NCBI GenBank assembly: GCA_030374765.1
Contig: JARGXX010000021.1
Span: forward strand, 496,001-560,000
Source of the DNA: Agarophyton chilense
Taxonomy: Eukaryota > Rhodophyta > Florideophyceae > Gracilariales > Gracilariaceae
Direction: 5' to 3'
DNA: 64,000 nucleotides
The notes under the pieces were generated by a model. It was not told the origin of the DNA and ran no database searches. It saw only the letters and a program-made list of their open reading frames with translations. The position numbers and the translations under genes were made by a program. Positions 44,065 through 55,346 of this stretch are shown here, piece after piece. The stretch's first letter is position 1. The number at the start of each line of letters is the position of its first letter.

Positions 44065-46007
44065 TTCTTGAGAAATTTTGTGATTTCGCAAGCTCTTTAA
44101 GTGTTTCGACAAGGCCGATAAAGGCGTCGCCCGCCTTTTCCGGCCAGCGTTCCACCCATCAGCAACACAACGTTCGGGTTTACGTTATTGAGTCGAGCAC
44201 GTGCCTGAGAAGATCTGCCATTGCTTGTCAACGTTATTTGAGGAGGGTTCTTCTCTCAAAGATTTGATGGTAATGTGAGTCGCTAGGACCAAGGGCACTG
44301 CGCGACGAAGCAATGGTTGTGAAGGGGCCTTGCATGGCAGTGGATCGCAGCAAGACACCTGGGGCAGCTCGGAATGGTACTGAAACGATGTGAATCGGAT
44401 GTAAGGTGCGTGCGCGGCTTCTTTTGCGAAGGTTTGTAGGTTTTTAATATCTTGTGCTTTCGCATGAGTTCACATGGACTCCTTGACATATGGTTGAAAC
44501 GGGCGTCTATTGAATAGGCAGAAGGTGAGTTTGTATTGTATTTGCATGCCAATTTTCCATCAGAACGCTCCAGGAACTTGACCAATCCATGTGCTGACTT
44601 CATTGCGTTCTTACCGATGCGGTTCAGACGAACCCCAGAACGTCTGTTGAAAATAATTCTTAGTAAGTTTATACAAATACTTTCTTCGATTGGAAAGGTC
44701 TCCAATGGTTACTAAAATGCTGTCTCAAAACGCCTGGTTGCGTGAATCATTCTCTCAATTTGGTTGTTCGGCTGCGTTGGTCAATCATGAGCGCACATAC
44801 TCAACTATAAGTTGGGGCCACAGTAGGTTGGTCATAAACAGATCGATTGGTGAATATAATGAAGCGCAATACAGTTCTTGCGATTCTCAAAGTGTTACGC
44901 GATGATTTTTGTTCTGAGATACGTATCTGGTACCCGTCTTTTTGAGAGAATTTCTGGTGCTCGCTGTATGTTTTTCCTCAATAACTTGTCTTTCTCACTG
45001 CTAACGTTGCTTGCTTGCTGACATGATTACGTTTTTTCGGTCCGGATTTTAGGTGATACATTGGACATATCATGAGAGAAGGACTGAGGTAGTTCAAGAC
45101 TGGATATTTCCTGGACAGTAGCGCATGGACACATTTTTATATTGGGCACGAAAGGTAGCTCGAATATTTACTGCAAAGGAATGGAAGAAGCGGTTATTGC
45201 GAGGAGATGCCCGTTTTAGCGTCGTCGTCATTGCAGAGATTTGGTCACAATCGCCGCGTACGTTGCAGCAAGATTTGGCGCGAGTGTGGACTGAAGTTGT
45301 GAAGTATATACTGCATAGAATTTTGTGGCGTCTATACATAGAGGCCACAGAGTGGCATCGAGATAAGATTTGCCAGCTTGTGTGCAGCGTGGTAACCCGG
45401 TGAAACATGATGGCCCGCTTATTCAGGTGTTAACAAGTGCAGCATTACGCGTTTCTTATAATATGTGAGAGCTGCGCAAGGCCGCACTTTTTTGTTGTTA
45501 TAACTGAAATTGAAGAATTTGAGACGGTCTCTCTTCATATCGGAAGAAGGAATGAAAAAAGGTATTTTTTAAGCGGAAGAGACGTGATAGAAGATGCATT
45601 TGCCAATTTTTGGAGAGCGCAGCGATTTATGCTATATTGAAATAATCATTAAGGAGCGATGCAGTGCGATCAATGTAAACTACGAGACCATTTGGTGCCA
45701 TTGACACCTGAGCGGGCCATTTGTTTGTGAGAACCGATCCGAAGAGCCCGTGAGACGGACCATCAGCTTTGCTTGTTCGATACCTTTAATGCCTCTCCGC
45801 CCTGATGTCACATCATTCAAACCCGCTTCTACGGCGATTGTAGGGGCCTATTCGTGGCTTACCCGTGGGGAGAGTCCTGTACAATTGGCCATGGCGCCAG
45901 ACGTGAAATGCCATGAGGAGTCCTGGTGTCGGACGTTACTTTCGGCGCAGACATGGCAAAAGCGCTGTACATGGCTGTACACGTGAAATTTCGAAATTTG
46001 CGATGTA
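44065..46007. other. Mostly unassigned; one broken frame at 45125-45640
   Basis: On +, a frame from 45125 to 45640 is open except for two stops and reads like protein (FTAKEWKKRLLRGDARFSVV, DVIEDAFANFWRAQRF). On -, 44705-44283 is open for 140 codons without motif. No family was recognised in either. The stretch may be further transposon debris. Confidence 0.3.
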
Positions 46008-47305
46008 GAGTGCGTTTCAAAAACATATCCCTTTACAAAAACTGCCCCATAAAGGCATTTCACGTACTGTAGAGCACATTTCACAACAAATAAAAACCAC
46101 TAAGTTAATAACACAGTTTCAAAAGTATATCCTTTATACAATCATTCGCTCAATTATGGCTCGTGGCGCACCTCTGACACGCTCTGAACAGCTGAAAATC
46201 ATGGAATTAGTAGGTCAGGGTATGATTCCAGCAGATATAGCCCGACAACTCAAGCGCAGCCCAAAAACAATCAGCAACTTCATCAAAAACCCCGCTACAT
46301 ACAGAACAAAACGTTCAACTGGCCGTCCTACGTCACTCTGCCATCCCCGACCGATAAGCGTAGAATTAAGCGAGACTTATGCCGCAACACTTCATCTTGC
46401 GGAAAAATTGTCAAAAATCTAAATTTGCTTCTATCAAGATCTACAATATGGTGTAAAGTCAACCGTCAAAATTTTTTCAAGTACAAAAAAATGAGAAAAA
46501 CTTTTTTTTAAAAGATAATCACAAGAAAAATCGAGTTGAATGGTGTGCTCAAAAGGCATATTAGAAAACGGAATGTAATAACGTTATCTTTTCCGACGAA
46601 AAAAAGTTTAACCTTAATGGTCCCGATTGCTATAAATTTTATTGGCATGATCTACGCAAAGAAAAGAAAGAATTTGTGACCAGGCATTCAGTAAACGAAT
46701 CAGTAATGATTTGGGCTGGAATCACTACGAAAGGAGCAACTAACATGGCTTTTGTTGAAACTAAAATGAACTCTGAGAAGCGGGCTGAAATTCTAGAAAA
46801 CTATCTTTTACCTTTTGCATACTTTATACACGAAGAAAAATTCAATTTTCAGCAAGATAATGCACCTGTGCATAAATCCAATTCTATGAAACAGTGGTTC
46901 AATAGTCTAAATATGTCGGTTATGGAATTGCCTACACGCTCTCTTGACCTCAACCCTATCGAAAACATTTAGGGAATGTTGGTTTGAATGTTTTATGGGC
47001 AAGAAAGGCAATTTGATACAGTTTTTAATCTAAAAAATTGTATCAAAGATTTCTGGGAAAAGATTGACTGTAATGCTATCAATCCTTTTATAGAATCAAT
47101 GCCAAAGCGTTTTATAAGTGTTGTACAGGGTAGAGGAGCAAAAATAAACTACTGAACTCGCGTTAGAATAAAAAGGATGCAATAAAGGTTAAGTTTTTGA
47201 AACAGTTTTTTTACTTAAAAATTTTTTCACACTGATTTTGTTAGTTTTACTGTAGCCAAAACGTCGATTTTTGGAACATTTGCGCGAGGGATATGATTTT
47301 GAAAC
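46008..47305 (+). mobile_element. Tc1/mariner element, decayed copy
   Basis: Same family as the intact element at 60333-61632. The left end GAGTGCGTTTCAAAAACATA follows a TA at 46006. The right end stops at ...GATTTTGAAAC, lacking the last six bases of the intact right end, and is followed by TA. The transposase ORF starts at 46156 like the intact one but is frameshifted near 46340 and has many stops, including one at 46970 in the third catalytic motif region. Compared with the intact copy, changes are mostly G to A and C to T. Confidence 0.88.
46156..47154 (+). pseudogene. Tc1/mariner transposase, dead copy
   Basis: The N-terminal helix-turn-helix region (SEQLKIMELVGQGMIPADIA) is intact for about 60 codons. 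Then an insertion near 46330 shifts the frame. Later parts show VIFSDEKKFNLNG, FNFQQDNAPVHKS and SLDLNPIENI with a stop in place of the next Trp. All three catalytic positions are still visible, but the gene cannot be translated through. Confidence 0.88.
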
Positions 47306-47785
47306 TATGACCCCCCCTTTGGTGCGTGCATCAACAACGTTGTGACGATTAGGCAGGTTTCAATTGCAACGTGGAACGTGGCACAGTGAGCTGTGACACT
47401 GCGCAACCGCCAGAACTCGCGCCGCGATTGGCGCCAGCTTCGAGTGTAAAGATTTGCTCATCGCCCAATGGAATACGGGTATATACCTCTAGCATCCAAT
47501 GGAATTGGAGAAAGCTCTTTTTGCAGATCGAGTTCAGTTTGCAGCAGGTGTGTAGTTGATGTTTTTGCACGCGTGGCACGCCCCATGCCTGTTCGTCAGC
47601 AGCTGTGTGGGCTGCAGGACTAGCTAGCAGTGCTGGTGCCGTACCTGTGCGCCGTCATTCACCGCGCACGCCATCTTCCGTGTGGAAGCTCGAGGACCTT
47701 CGCCGTGCTCGGCGTACCCATTCCGGCAGTTGAAAGTTTCCACATTCGAGGGTCCACAGTTTTCGTTTTCGTCCCACCCACCACC
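47306..47785. other. Upstream region of the membrane-protein gene
   Basis: Intergenic between the mariner element and the ATG at 47786. The same reading frame is open back to 47630, but the CCACCATGG context at 47786 marks the better start. Nothing else is recognised. Confidence 0.4.
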
Positions 47786-48658
47786 ATGGCAACCTCAACC
47801 CTCTTCATCGCCCCTCTTCTGTCTCGGTATAACTCCCCCTTCATCTCTCGCCCCCTCAAATGCTCCCGTACTGTTCGTGTCGCAACCAGGCCCCATATGA
47901 GCGCCTCGCCTCCCCCGACCCCATCGCCCTCTGATGAACAACCGGATAACCGCTATGCCCGATTTTCCGAGTTCTCCATCACAACTGGCGACGCTAAGTT
48001 ACAAAACGATCTTGCCAAGGAGCTCAACTGGCAGGCCACGCGCACCATCACCAACCAGAACATCGAGTCAACCATCCAGATGCGCATCGATGCCGTGTCT
48101 GACCTGCTGTCAGAGCTCTACACAAACTCTGAACGCGATATTTTCAGGCGCAACGAAGAGCTTGCCATTCGAACCTCGCTCCCTAACATCTCTAAGTGGA
48201 ACCAGCAGCTCATTCAGGGCCACAAGGCCTCCAAACTTCGGCGCTCAGAGATCTCAAAGGAGCTTGCTATTGTTCACGCTCTGCTAAAGCGCACGGCGCG
48301 TACGCGTTCCAAGTCGAAGCGTAAGTCGCCCAAAACCCCGTCCTCGCTCGCCTCACATTTGACGTCTACCCTCCCGTCCCGTGCCACCTTGCTGGCAGAC
48401 GTGCGCCGTCTCAGCGCTCCTAACGCCGTTCTCTTCACGGTGGTCATATGCACGCTGGCTCTTGAGTCGTTTGAGAGCGTCGTGTCGCAAGAGAACGGCC
48501 CGTCCACGTTGGCCAACTACGCTGCTTTTGTCTCCGCGTTTGTCGTGTCGTGTACATACTTTCACACACTTCGTTCAGCCCATTGCCGCGCACGTGCAGA
48601 TCTTCGTAAACGTTCCGTCGCGTTTATGAACAAGGGTGCACAAAAGAAGCAGCGATGA
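47786..48658 (+). CDS. Organelle-targeted membrane protein, unknown (290 residues)
   Basis: The start was chosen at an ATG in a perfect CCACCATGG context. The first 45 residues are rich in Ser, Arg and hydrophobics without acids (MATSTLFIAPLLSRY, then SRTVRVATRPH), as in plastid or mitochondrial transit peptides. The middle is helical and charged (QMRIDAVSDLLSELYTNSER), possibly coiled-coil. Near the C-terminus two hydrophobic segments (AVLFTVVICTLALESF and AAFVSAFVVSCTYF) are likely membrane helices, and the end is basic. The gene is intact and intronless. I know no named family. It is the first gene of the live island and is followed by the convergent NDUFAF4-like gene. Confidence 0.7.
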   Translation: MATSTLFIAPLLSRYNSPFISRPLKCSRTVRVATRPHMSASPPPTPSPSDEQPDNRYARFSEFSITTGDAKLQNDLAKELNWQATRTITNQNIESTIQMRIDAVSDLLSELYTNSERDIFRRNEELAIRTSLPNISKWNQQLIQGHKASKLRRSEISKELAIVHALLKRTARTRSKSKRKSPKTPSSLASHLTSTLPSRATLLADVRRLSAPNAVLFTVVICTLALESFESVVSQENGPSTLANYAAFVSAFVVSCTYFHTLRSAHCRARADLRKRSVAFMNKGAQKKQR

Positions 48659-49105
48659 CTGTTGGTGTTCTGTATCATGGTGCCTTCAGGCGTGGGTCTG
48701 TTTGTTTTGGGGGACAGATGTTTTCAAGGGTGTGGCGCGACGCCCTGTATCTTTTGCTACGCTGTCGTGCATTAAAAACACAGTTGTGACATCTGCCACT
48801 CTGCGCTCTTGCTGCTGAGTTACACTCTAAGCATTGTACTATATTATGTACTACATTTCTTTTCTTACGCTGTCAAACAGGAAAGCTTTTTGCCTCGGGA
48901 TGACGGTAAGTTTTGTAAAAGTTCGAGATTTGGTAACGACCACTGCAGCCATGCGCAGGAAGTGAGCATAGTTTGTAGGACAACATGTTACATGAGGACC
49001 ATTTCTAGCAGCTCATGACGAGCATGCTGTTGGGGTTCTGGGGCTCTTTCAGTTCGCTAGATAGAACATTCGCTGTTCTCATACAAGATGGAAGCGTTCC
49101 GGCGA
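48659..49105. other. Intergenic between convergent genes
   Basis: 3' flanks of the convergent genes at 47786-48658 and 49106-49747. No gene seen. Confidence 0.4.
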
Positions 49106-49747
49106 CTAATCCCTTTCGAAGCGCTTAATCGTGTTTTTTGGGTCCGGATTGTAATATCCTCGTATTTGACCATCTTGGTCAACACGCCCAGCATATGTGC
49201 GTGTGAATCTGAGCAAGTCAGCCAGATCGCCTTGATCTACTTTATACTTGCCACTTAGAGCCTTCACATCCCACTGTTTGCTCTGCTGTCTCCTCAGGTT
49301 GAAAAGATCCAGAACGTCAACTTGTGACATTCTTCCCGTTGGGTTTTCCGCCGGTGCATACCCGCCAAACTCTGCATCGTGCATCTCAGCTTCTGTTTTG
49401 GTTCGTTGTTGAGGAAGCCTTTCGGTTGTTGCATGGCTCCGTTGCGCGGGATGGCGATCTGTAGACGACTTGTGTCGCCCCAAGGTTTGATGCTCATCCC
49501 AGGTGGATGATGTGATTACGTTACTCACTTTCTTCAGTGCCGCTGCCCAATCATCCACGGTAGGTCTTTGGTATAAGACTGTATTTTGATTAGACCGCTG
49601 TTTTCGAACCTGAGCTGTGATGGACGGATCTGATTTAGAGAGATTCGGATTAGATGGAGATGGAGAAGTAGCCGCATTTGTCTTCGGGGCTCGCTTTGCA
49701 AACTGTTGAGCGGCCGTCCTCGAAGCAGTAGAAAGAGATGAACCCAT
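49106..49747 (-). CDS. NDUFAF4-like complex I assembly factor (213 residues)
   Basis: The start at 49747 was chosen because it gives MGSSLSTASR, an N-myristoylation-like MG start as in animal NDUFAF4; the frame is open 12 codons further up. The N-terminal 120 residues are Ser/Thr/Gln-rich and probably disordered. The C-terminus reads NPTGRMSQVDVLDLFNLRRQ, then QWDVKALSGKYKVDQGDLAD and LLRFTRTY. It follows the NDUFAF4 (UPF0240) C-terminal pattern GK-S--EAL-LL---------W-----I---Y-L---DV--LLKY--TF. NDUFAF4 helps assemble the membrane arm of mitochondrial complex I. The family call rests on this C-terminal block only. Confidence 0.55.
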   Translation of the reverse strand: MGSSLSTASRTAAQQFAKRAPKTNAATSPSPSNPNLSKSDPSITAQVRKQRSNQNTVLYQRPTVDDWAAALKKVSNVITSSTWDEHQTLGRHKSSTDRHPAQRSHATTERLPQQRTKTEAEMHDAEFGGYAPAENPTGRMSQVDVLDLFNLRRQQSKQWDVKALSGKYKVDQGDLADLLRFTRTYAGRVDQDGQIRGYYNPDPKNTIKRFERD

Positions 49748-50483
49748 TGCGAACGGTATTAGAAGAAAACGTGCAGTGATCAAAACAGATGTCGGTTATA
49801 GCGACGTCTGGTTGGCGCGGCCTTGAGGGTTTCAATTCATGTTGTAGCGTCAAATGGGAATCGTGAAGAGTTATGGTTCTGATCGCTGTCGTTCGCAACC
49901 CTGAGCAACGTCTGTTTAGTGCATGGGATCACTGTGAATGGCGACGGTGTACTTCTGAGAATCTGATAGCGTTACCTGACTATCTGTCTGTATGGGAAAG
50001 TTGAATGCTCCGAATTAATTAGGACGTAACGAAACTGGAACTCATTTGCTTTTATCGCTGAAGTCAGTCATAGAGTTTCACAGCGCAATTATAAACTTTT
50101 ACGTTGTTGCATGGTGAAAACGGATATTAATTAATTAATCAAATAGCGGTTTTGACCATACAATTCCTAATTTGACGTGCTTTCGTCGAGGGTGAGGGCT
50201 TGAGAACCATTCGTTCATTCACCATCTCAAAGAATCCTCATTCGCCGTTTTTGGATCTCGACTCCGTATGCACAGTCCAGCTTTCCGCCACTGACGTCCG
50301 ACCTGTCCATAAACCCCTCGACTTCAGCAATGTACAAACGTGCGAGTTGCCGAAGCCAGTCATTCGCGACTACAATCGAAAACAACCTTACCAACGGAAT
50401 CCTATAAGATTGTTTGACTCGAACAGTCGAGTGATTATAGCGGGGAAAGAACGCCGACTTCAGAGATAATCCATTTTCAACAG
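49748..50483. other. Divergent intergenic region
   Basis: Separates the NDUFAF4-like gene (-) from the CCB1-like gene (+) and should hold both promoters. The 89-codon + frame 50200-50469 has no motif and is not called. Confidence 0.4.
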
Positions 50484-51287
50484 ATGTTTGCATTTGCTTC
50501 AACTTTCACGACTCCAGTGAGTCGGAGTTCTATCGTCCCTGGAACTGGTTCATCTAGTCTAGGAAGCGATGGGTCATATTTTGTTTCGGCCAGGCGCATC
50601 TCTTGTTGGAAGCATCCAAGACGGGTATCCGCCATCCCTTCCATGAGCTTAAGGCCCAGTGAAGCGTTCACCAACCTTATCCTCTCCGACGTATCCGATG
50701 TCAACCGCGGCCCTCTCTTTGCCACAGCCTTCGTATTCTTCTTGACGTTTTGGGGCGGTATCTCATTCGTAAAGGGTTCGACGAAGCCTCGTATCACACA
50801 GGCATCATTCACGTTGCGCGAATCGGCATCTGATATCGCAAAGAAAACTGCACGATACCTCATGCAGAGGTCTTTCGTTGCCGACCCAGAGAAAGACTCC
50901 CGAGCCGGTGTAATGACCTTCACGGGCAAAGTCCGTGCAAGCTCTAGTGTTGCGAGCATTTTGGTTGGAGTAGCCGCCAGTGGCCTCTGGTCTCTGACAT
51001 ATATTTTGAACTTCGTACTGCCTAATCAGTACCAGAGCCCGTACTGGGGATCTTTGACCCTTTTGTCTTTTCTTGTTGTTCCCTGGTATTGGAAAGCAGC
51101 GTCAAGAACCGAGGAAGTGAAGGTCATGGTCGAGGAAGACGAAGGAGTGTCTACTCTATATCTGAAGGGCCACCGTGATGAGATTGAGCAGTTGGAGAAA
51201 GCATTTAACTGGAAGAGAAACCCACCGGTGTATGAAGGCGATGAAGAACAAGCCGAAACTCAAAAAGAGACTGTTGTTTCAAGCTGA
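50484..51287 (+). CDS. CCB1-like cytochrome b6f cofactor assembly protein
   Basis: 267 residues. Residues 1-60 look like a plastid transit peptide (Ser/Thr/Arg-rich, few acids). Membrane helices lie at about 78-96, 155-179 and 187-203. Between the first two, KGSTKPRITQASF and the RYLMQRSF helix precede VMTFTGKVRASSSV. After the third, PWYWKAASRTEEVKV and a GHRDEIEQLEKAF end follow. This order matches the cyanobacterial and plastid family named cofactor assembly of complex C subunit B (CCB1), with its VTFEGxVRPS and YWKKAGRxE signatures. CCB1 acts in the thylakoid, where covalent haem c-n is attached to cytochrome b6. The gene is intronless and convergent with eIF4AIII, 133 bp away. Confidence 0.7.
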   Translation: MFAFASTFTTPVSRSSIVPGTGSSSLGSDGSYFVSARRISCWKHPRRVSAIPSMSLRPSEAFTNLILSDVSDVNRGPLFATAFVFFLTFWGGISFVKGSTKPRITQASFTLRESASDIAKKTARYLMQRSFVADPEKDSRAGVMTFTGKVRASSSVASILVGVAASGLWSLTYILNFVLPNQYQSPYWGSLTLLSFLVVPWYWKAASRTEEVKVMVEEDEGVSTLYLKGHRDEIEQLEKAFNWKRNPPVYEGDEEQAETQKETVVSS

Positions 51288-51420
51288 TCAATTGCCAGAC
51301 CTTGTTCGCCTTGTTGATACGAGATCCATGCGTTGTATGATTGCATCAAGCAAAAGAAAAGAAGTGCATTAAAGATGGATATCCTTGATCTATAGGACCG
51401 CCGAAGAAAGCATGGAATTA

Positions 51421-52674
51421 TTACAAATACTTGTCCACATCGGCCGGTAACTCTCGTATCCGAATCCCGTAGAACTTTTCGATCGAAGACATTGCTCGTT
51501 TGTCTGAGGACCTTGCAAACGTAATAGCGACTCCTTTGCGCCCAAATCTGCCGCTACGCCCTATTCGATGCAAGTACGACTCCTGCTGCAAGGGGACATC
51601 ATAGTTAATCACTAAGCTAACCTGTTGTACATCAATTCCTCTCGACCACACATCAGTCACGATGAGGACGCGGTAGTCTCCTGCCCGAAAGGCTTCCATA
51701 ACAGAGTCTCTCTCGTTTTGCTTCATATCACCATGCATAGCAGTAACAACAAAATTGCTCTCCTTCATTTTCGTTGCGAGCCACTCCACTTTCCGCCGCG
51801 TGTTACAAAAAATCACAGCTTGGGTTATCGTAAGCGTTTCGTACAAGTCGCACAGCGTATCAAACTTCCATTCCTCTTGCTCAACGTCAACGTAGAACTG
51901 GCGAATTCCGTCAAGACTGAGGCCATCTCGTTTCACCAACACCGATATGGGTTTCGTCATAAACTTTTCCGTCATCTCCAACACATCAGATGGTAGTGTG
52001 GCCGAGACGAGCACCACTTGTACCGTCGGTGGTGCGTATCTATAAATGTCGTACACCTGCTCCTTGAAGCCCATTGTGAGCATTTCATCAGCCTCGTCTA
52101 CGAACAAAATCTTAAGTTTCTTCGTGTTCAGCACATTCCGTTGGATCATGTCGTACACTCGACCCGGCGTTCCGCTCACTATGTGTACGCCGCCGTTCGC
52201 AAGGCGACGAATATCATCGCCTACTTTCTTACCGCCCACGCAGGCGTGAGAGCCAGTAGACAGGAATTCGCCCAACAATTCAACGTTTTGATGGGTCTGA
52301 ACGGCTAATTCACGAGTGGGGCTAAGAACGAGCACTTGAACGTGATTGAGGGTTGCTGTTGCGAGCTGCAGGGCCACTATTGCTATCATGGCAGTCTTTC
52401 CCGTTCCGCTCTGTGCTTGCGCCACCACGTCATGGCCGCGAATCATGGGAACTATGCATCTTTGTTGAATTGCTGAGGGCATATCAAATCCAATCGAGTA
52501 AATACCGCGGAGCAGAGGGGGTTTCAAAGGCATGTCTTCGAAGTTCTTGAACACTTGAACCTCTTGATTTATGTTAAACGTTGCCTTTTCCGCCTGACGT
52601 CTCGTGAAAGTTGAGTCGGAGGCGGTGGGAGACGTCGGGGCGTACCGTGGTGAAACATTTCCGAGACCTGACAT
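51421..52674 (-). CDS. DEAD-box RNA helicase eIF4A-III (FAL1-like)
   Basis: 417 residues, intact and unspliced. Motifs in order: Q motif region before residue 75, [10 protein letters not shown] (Walker A, 85-94), PTREL (119-123), TPGR (169-172), DEAD (193-196), SAT (224-226), RGID (345-348) and [13 protein letters not shown] (369-381). [20 protein letters not shown] and [20 protein letters not shown] are close to eIF4A3 rather than translational eIF4A1. eIF4AIII clamps RNA in the exon junction complex and also serves rRNA processing (yeast FAL1). Persistence of an EJC helicase in an apparently intron-poor genome fits the ribosome role or a few spliced genes. The N-terminal 30 residues are Ser/Thr/Pro-rich. 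Confidence 0.95.
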   Translation of the reverse strand: MSGLGNVSPRYAPTSPTASDSTFTRRQAEKATFNINQEVQVFKNFEDMPLKPPLLRGIYSIGFDMPSAIQQRCIVPMIRGHDVVAQAQSGTGKTAMIAIVALQLATATLNHVQVLVLSPTRELAVQTHQNVELLGEFLSTGSHACVGGKKVGDDIRRLANGGVHIVSGTPGRVYDMIQRNVLNTKKLKILFVDEADEMLTMGFKEQVYDIYRYAPPTVQVVLVSATLPSDVLEMTEKFMTKPISVLVKRDGLSLDGIRQFYVDVEQEEWKFDTLCDLYETLTITQAVIFCNTRRKVEWLATKMKESNFVVTAMHGDMKQNERDSVMEAFRAGDYRVLIVTDVWSRGIDVQQVSLVINYDVPLQQESYLHRIGRSGRFGRKGVAITFARSSDKRAMSSIEKFYGIRIRELPADVDKYL

Positions 52675-54582
52675 GGCGACAACTCCGAGGCGCGGAGCGA
52701 CAAGAAGGCTAGATGTGCGTACACGTCGGTTCGGTTGCTGGTGCAGGTTGTTAAGTTGGATAATGCTGCTCGACTATATGAAGCACAGGTGCAGCTGAAG
52801 TGGGCTTGCAAGGCATGGGAACACGTACCAGCACGCCTATTTTCGGACTTAATAACAGATAACACTGATAATACAGAAAGCATCGCGCTCGTATTTCCAC
52901 AAGTGGTTGCCGTATTGTACAAAAAGGATTTCACGAGATTTTTACCTTCCCCGAAGTAGATACGCGACCAGCCGGGAATGGTGGGGGCTCAACGTGACCG
53001 AGTAACTCTTCCTTCTAAGGCACCTGTACGCCAGTAGATACCACAGGCAACGCCTACCAAGACCTGACTCGAGCAGAAGAGATTTCTTTCGCGTCTGCCA
53101 CAAGACATCTACCGACGCTCTTGAAAGTTCGTGCTGAACTCAGTATCACCCAACCACGACAAGTACTTACTCCATACGCCACGGTACAGACAAAGAACCT
53201 TCCGACCATTTGTCATATGATTTCCGTGCTCGGTGGTTTATTTCGCTGCGCGAAGCTCAAGAGCCTCTGTTAAGAATGGTTTGGCGAACACAACCCATGT
53301 GTTTCCAGCGTAAGCACATAAGCTTTGCGTGGGTGTCGTAACCGGGACACGTGATGTGGGGTCCCAACTGCTTCCACACCACGTAGCTCATGCCGACAAC
53401 AAAGCGTTTGTATCGCAGATATAAAGAGCCATGGGAAAGCTGCTGGACTCGAAGGCAGTGGGATCGAAATAGGTCATTTTCCTTCCGCAAAGGCCTTCAG
53501 CTAGTTCAGGTGGGGGTTTACATTTACAGCCACGTTAACCATCTCTGTAGTGCAATCCACTGTAGTAGTAGTTGGTACCCACGACAGCATCAGTATCGCC
53601 CTTGAGTTCATTTTAGAAATCCTCACTGAAGGTTATTTCTACGTTGTGGATTCCATCATCGTGGCTAATCGCATACTGGTAAACTACTATTCGAGGACCG
53701 CGCTGTATTCGTCTGGAACTACTTCCAGCCAACTGAAACCCCTTGCAATTGTCGCCGTTCGTTGCGTTTCATGCAGAAACGGTTGCGACGCCTTTATAAA
53801 AAACCGTTTCGACCATGGGTACCGAAACAGCCCGTAGTGCTTCTGTTTTCGATAAGTTCAGTTCATAGGCCCGCAACGCAGAATGATGATGGTCTCAAAA
53901 CTTTATAAACCCGCAATGCAGCTCTTGATCGCCAAAGTCACTTTTCGTCACCGCGTTTATCCGACGTAAAACTTTGCTAAGCTACCTCATGTGACACCAG
54001 TGACATCCATACATGAAGTTCTCCTTTGAACTGTTTCATCGCTTTCAATACTTCTTCTTTCAAATCCAGTTCAAGCCTTTTCTCCGTTTCTTTCCAATTT
54101 ACACTTCGCAGTTTCCTTCTTGACATCCATTTTATTTTCCCACCGCTTTAAATGCTTCTGTCTGCTTTTCTTCATTCTACTAAGATCATTGCGATTAAAG
54201 TATAAGTTTCCTCCCACAGCACATAGTTACCCTCTTTATCTCTTGCCCATAACCCTCCCACAAATTTCATGCTCACGACCAACATGGATTAATCGATTTT
54301 TCTACGTCCCACAACCCCAAGTTGATGACAAAAGGTGGGCATGTTGGTACCAGTGGCCGGAGAATGGAGACGTCTGGCAAACAGAAAGCGAGCGATTGTG
54401 CGCTATCATACGATGGAAGCATGAACAAGTATCGATGTCGTCTTTCTCCATCACAAGATATTGGAGAGGCTGGCGGTGACGTATGGGGAGTCATTGGAAC
54501 TGCTCGAGCAAATTCTGCTCGAGATTAATCTTGCAAGTTAGTTTGCCACAAATCAGGAGTTTAAACAATACTGGTAACTCTT
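52675..54582. other. Mostly unassigned; two decayed coding-like stretches
   Basis: On +, 53020-53272 reads as protein without a start (NAYQDLTRAEEISFASATRH, TICHMISVLGGLF). About 53395-53837 forms one frame with a single stop (GSGIEIGHFPSAKAF, then STVVVVGTHDSISIALEFIL, TEGYFYVVDS). The second has a loose resemblance to the VVVGSHD start of the periplasmic-binding-like domain attached to some MoeA proteins, too weak to name. Around 54.03-54.13 kb the + strand is pyrimidine-rich. No intact gene. Confidence 0.3.
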
Positions 54583-55245
54583 TTACCTGCGTTTGGTGCT
54601 CAAAGTTGACAGTCTCTCTTTGGTCAGGAGCGCGGGTGGTCTCAAATGAAGACAATGTCTCAAAGCATTGAAGTGCCTGTTTTTGTAAGTCCATACAGGA
54701 TACTTCGCCTGGGCATCATTCTCTTCTAAATCGTACGCAGGACAATTGACATCATATGAGGTCATAACTATAAGACTTTGTGCGAAATTTCAGTTATTCT
54801 GACCGGAATATGGAACGACGGCTTCTTGAGTTGCTTTCTTCATGGGATAACTCGTCCCCGCTTTTGAATTTAGTAGACATATGACGGAGTTACGAAGAGT
54901 ATCTTCAAAGGACGACGTCCATTTGCCAAAACTTGGAAGATGCTCTTCGAAGCGTATAAGAACGCACCCACGACCTGGTTCGAAGCACGATTTCATTTCT
55001 CAGCTGTGCGTGCAGTGATAGGGAAACCAGCTCCGACTAGCTTTTGTGTTGGTAGCTTCTTCATCCGAAAAATCCAAGAATAGACGATTTCGTGAATTGC
55101 AGCCGGGACAAGCTTCAAAGTCTCTTAATTCACGAGAGCGTCGCCAGATGTCTTTGGGGACAGATATTGTACCAAGCTTGAGACATGCTATTTGCCAAAT
55201 GATCATAAATGAGATCATATGTATCAGATAATAGCTACATCTCAT
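54583..55245 (-). pseudogene. Unidentified decayed gene, about 220 codons
   Basis: One minus-strand frame stays open from 55245 to 54583 except for two stops (about 55000 and 54790). It reads IWRRSRELRDFEACPGCNSR, RNRLFLDFSDEEATN, SCFEPGRGCVLIRFEEHLPS and SSFEDTLRNSVICLL. The CPGC pair might be part of a zinc site. The length and few stops suggest a recently lost gene or a transposon ORF. Family unknown. Confidence 0.3.
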
Positions 55246-55346
55246 TGAATAATGCCGATCAAAGGACTACATACACGGCGTCAACCGAGAACGGTCCCGG
55301 TGCTTGAGTGTTGAGAACGATTTTCAACGCTTCAAAGATCAAGGCC

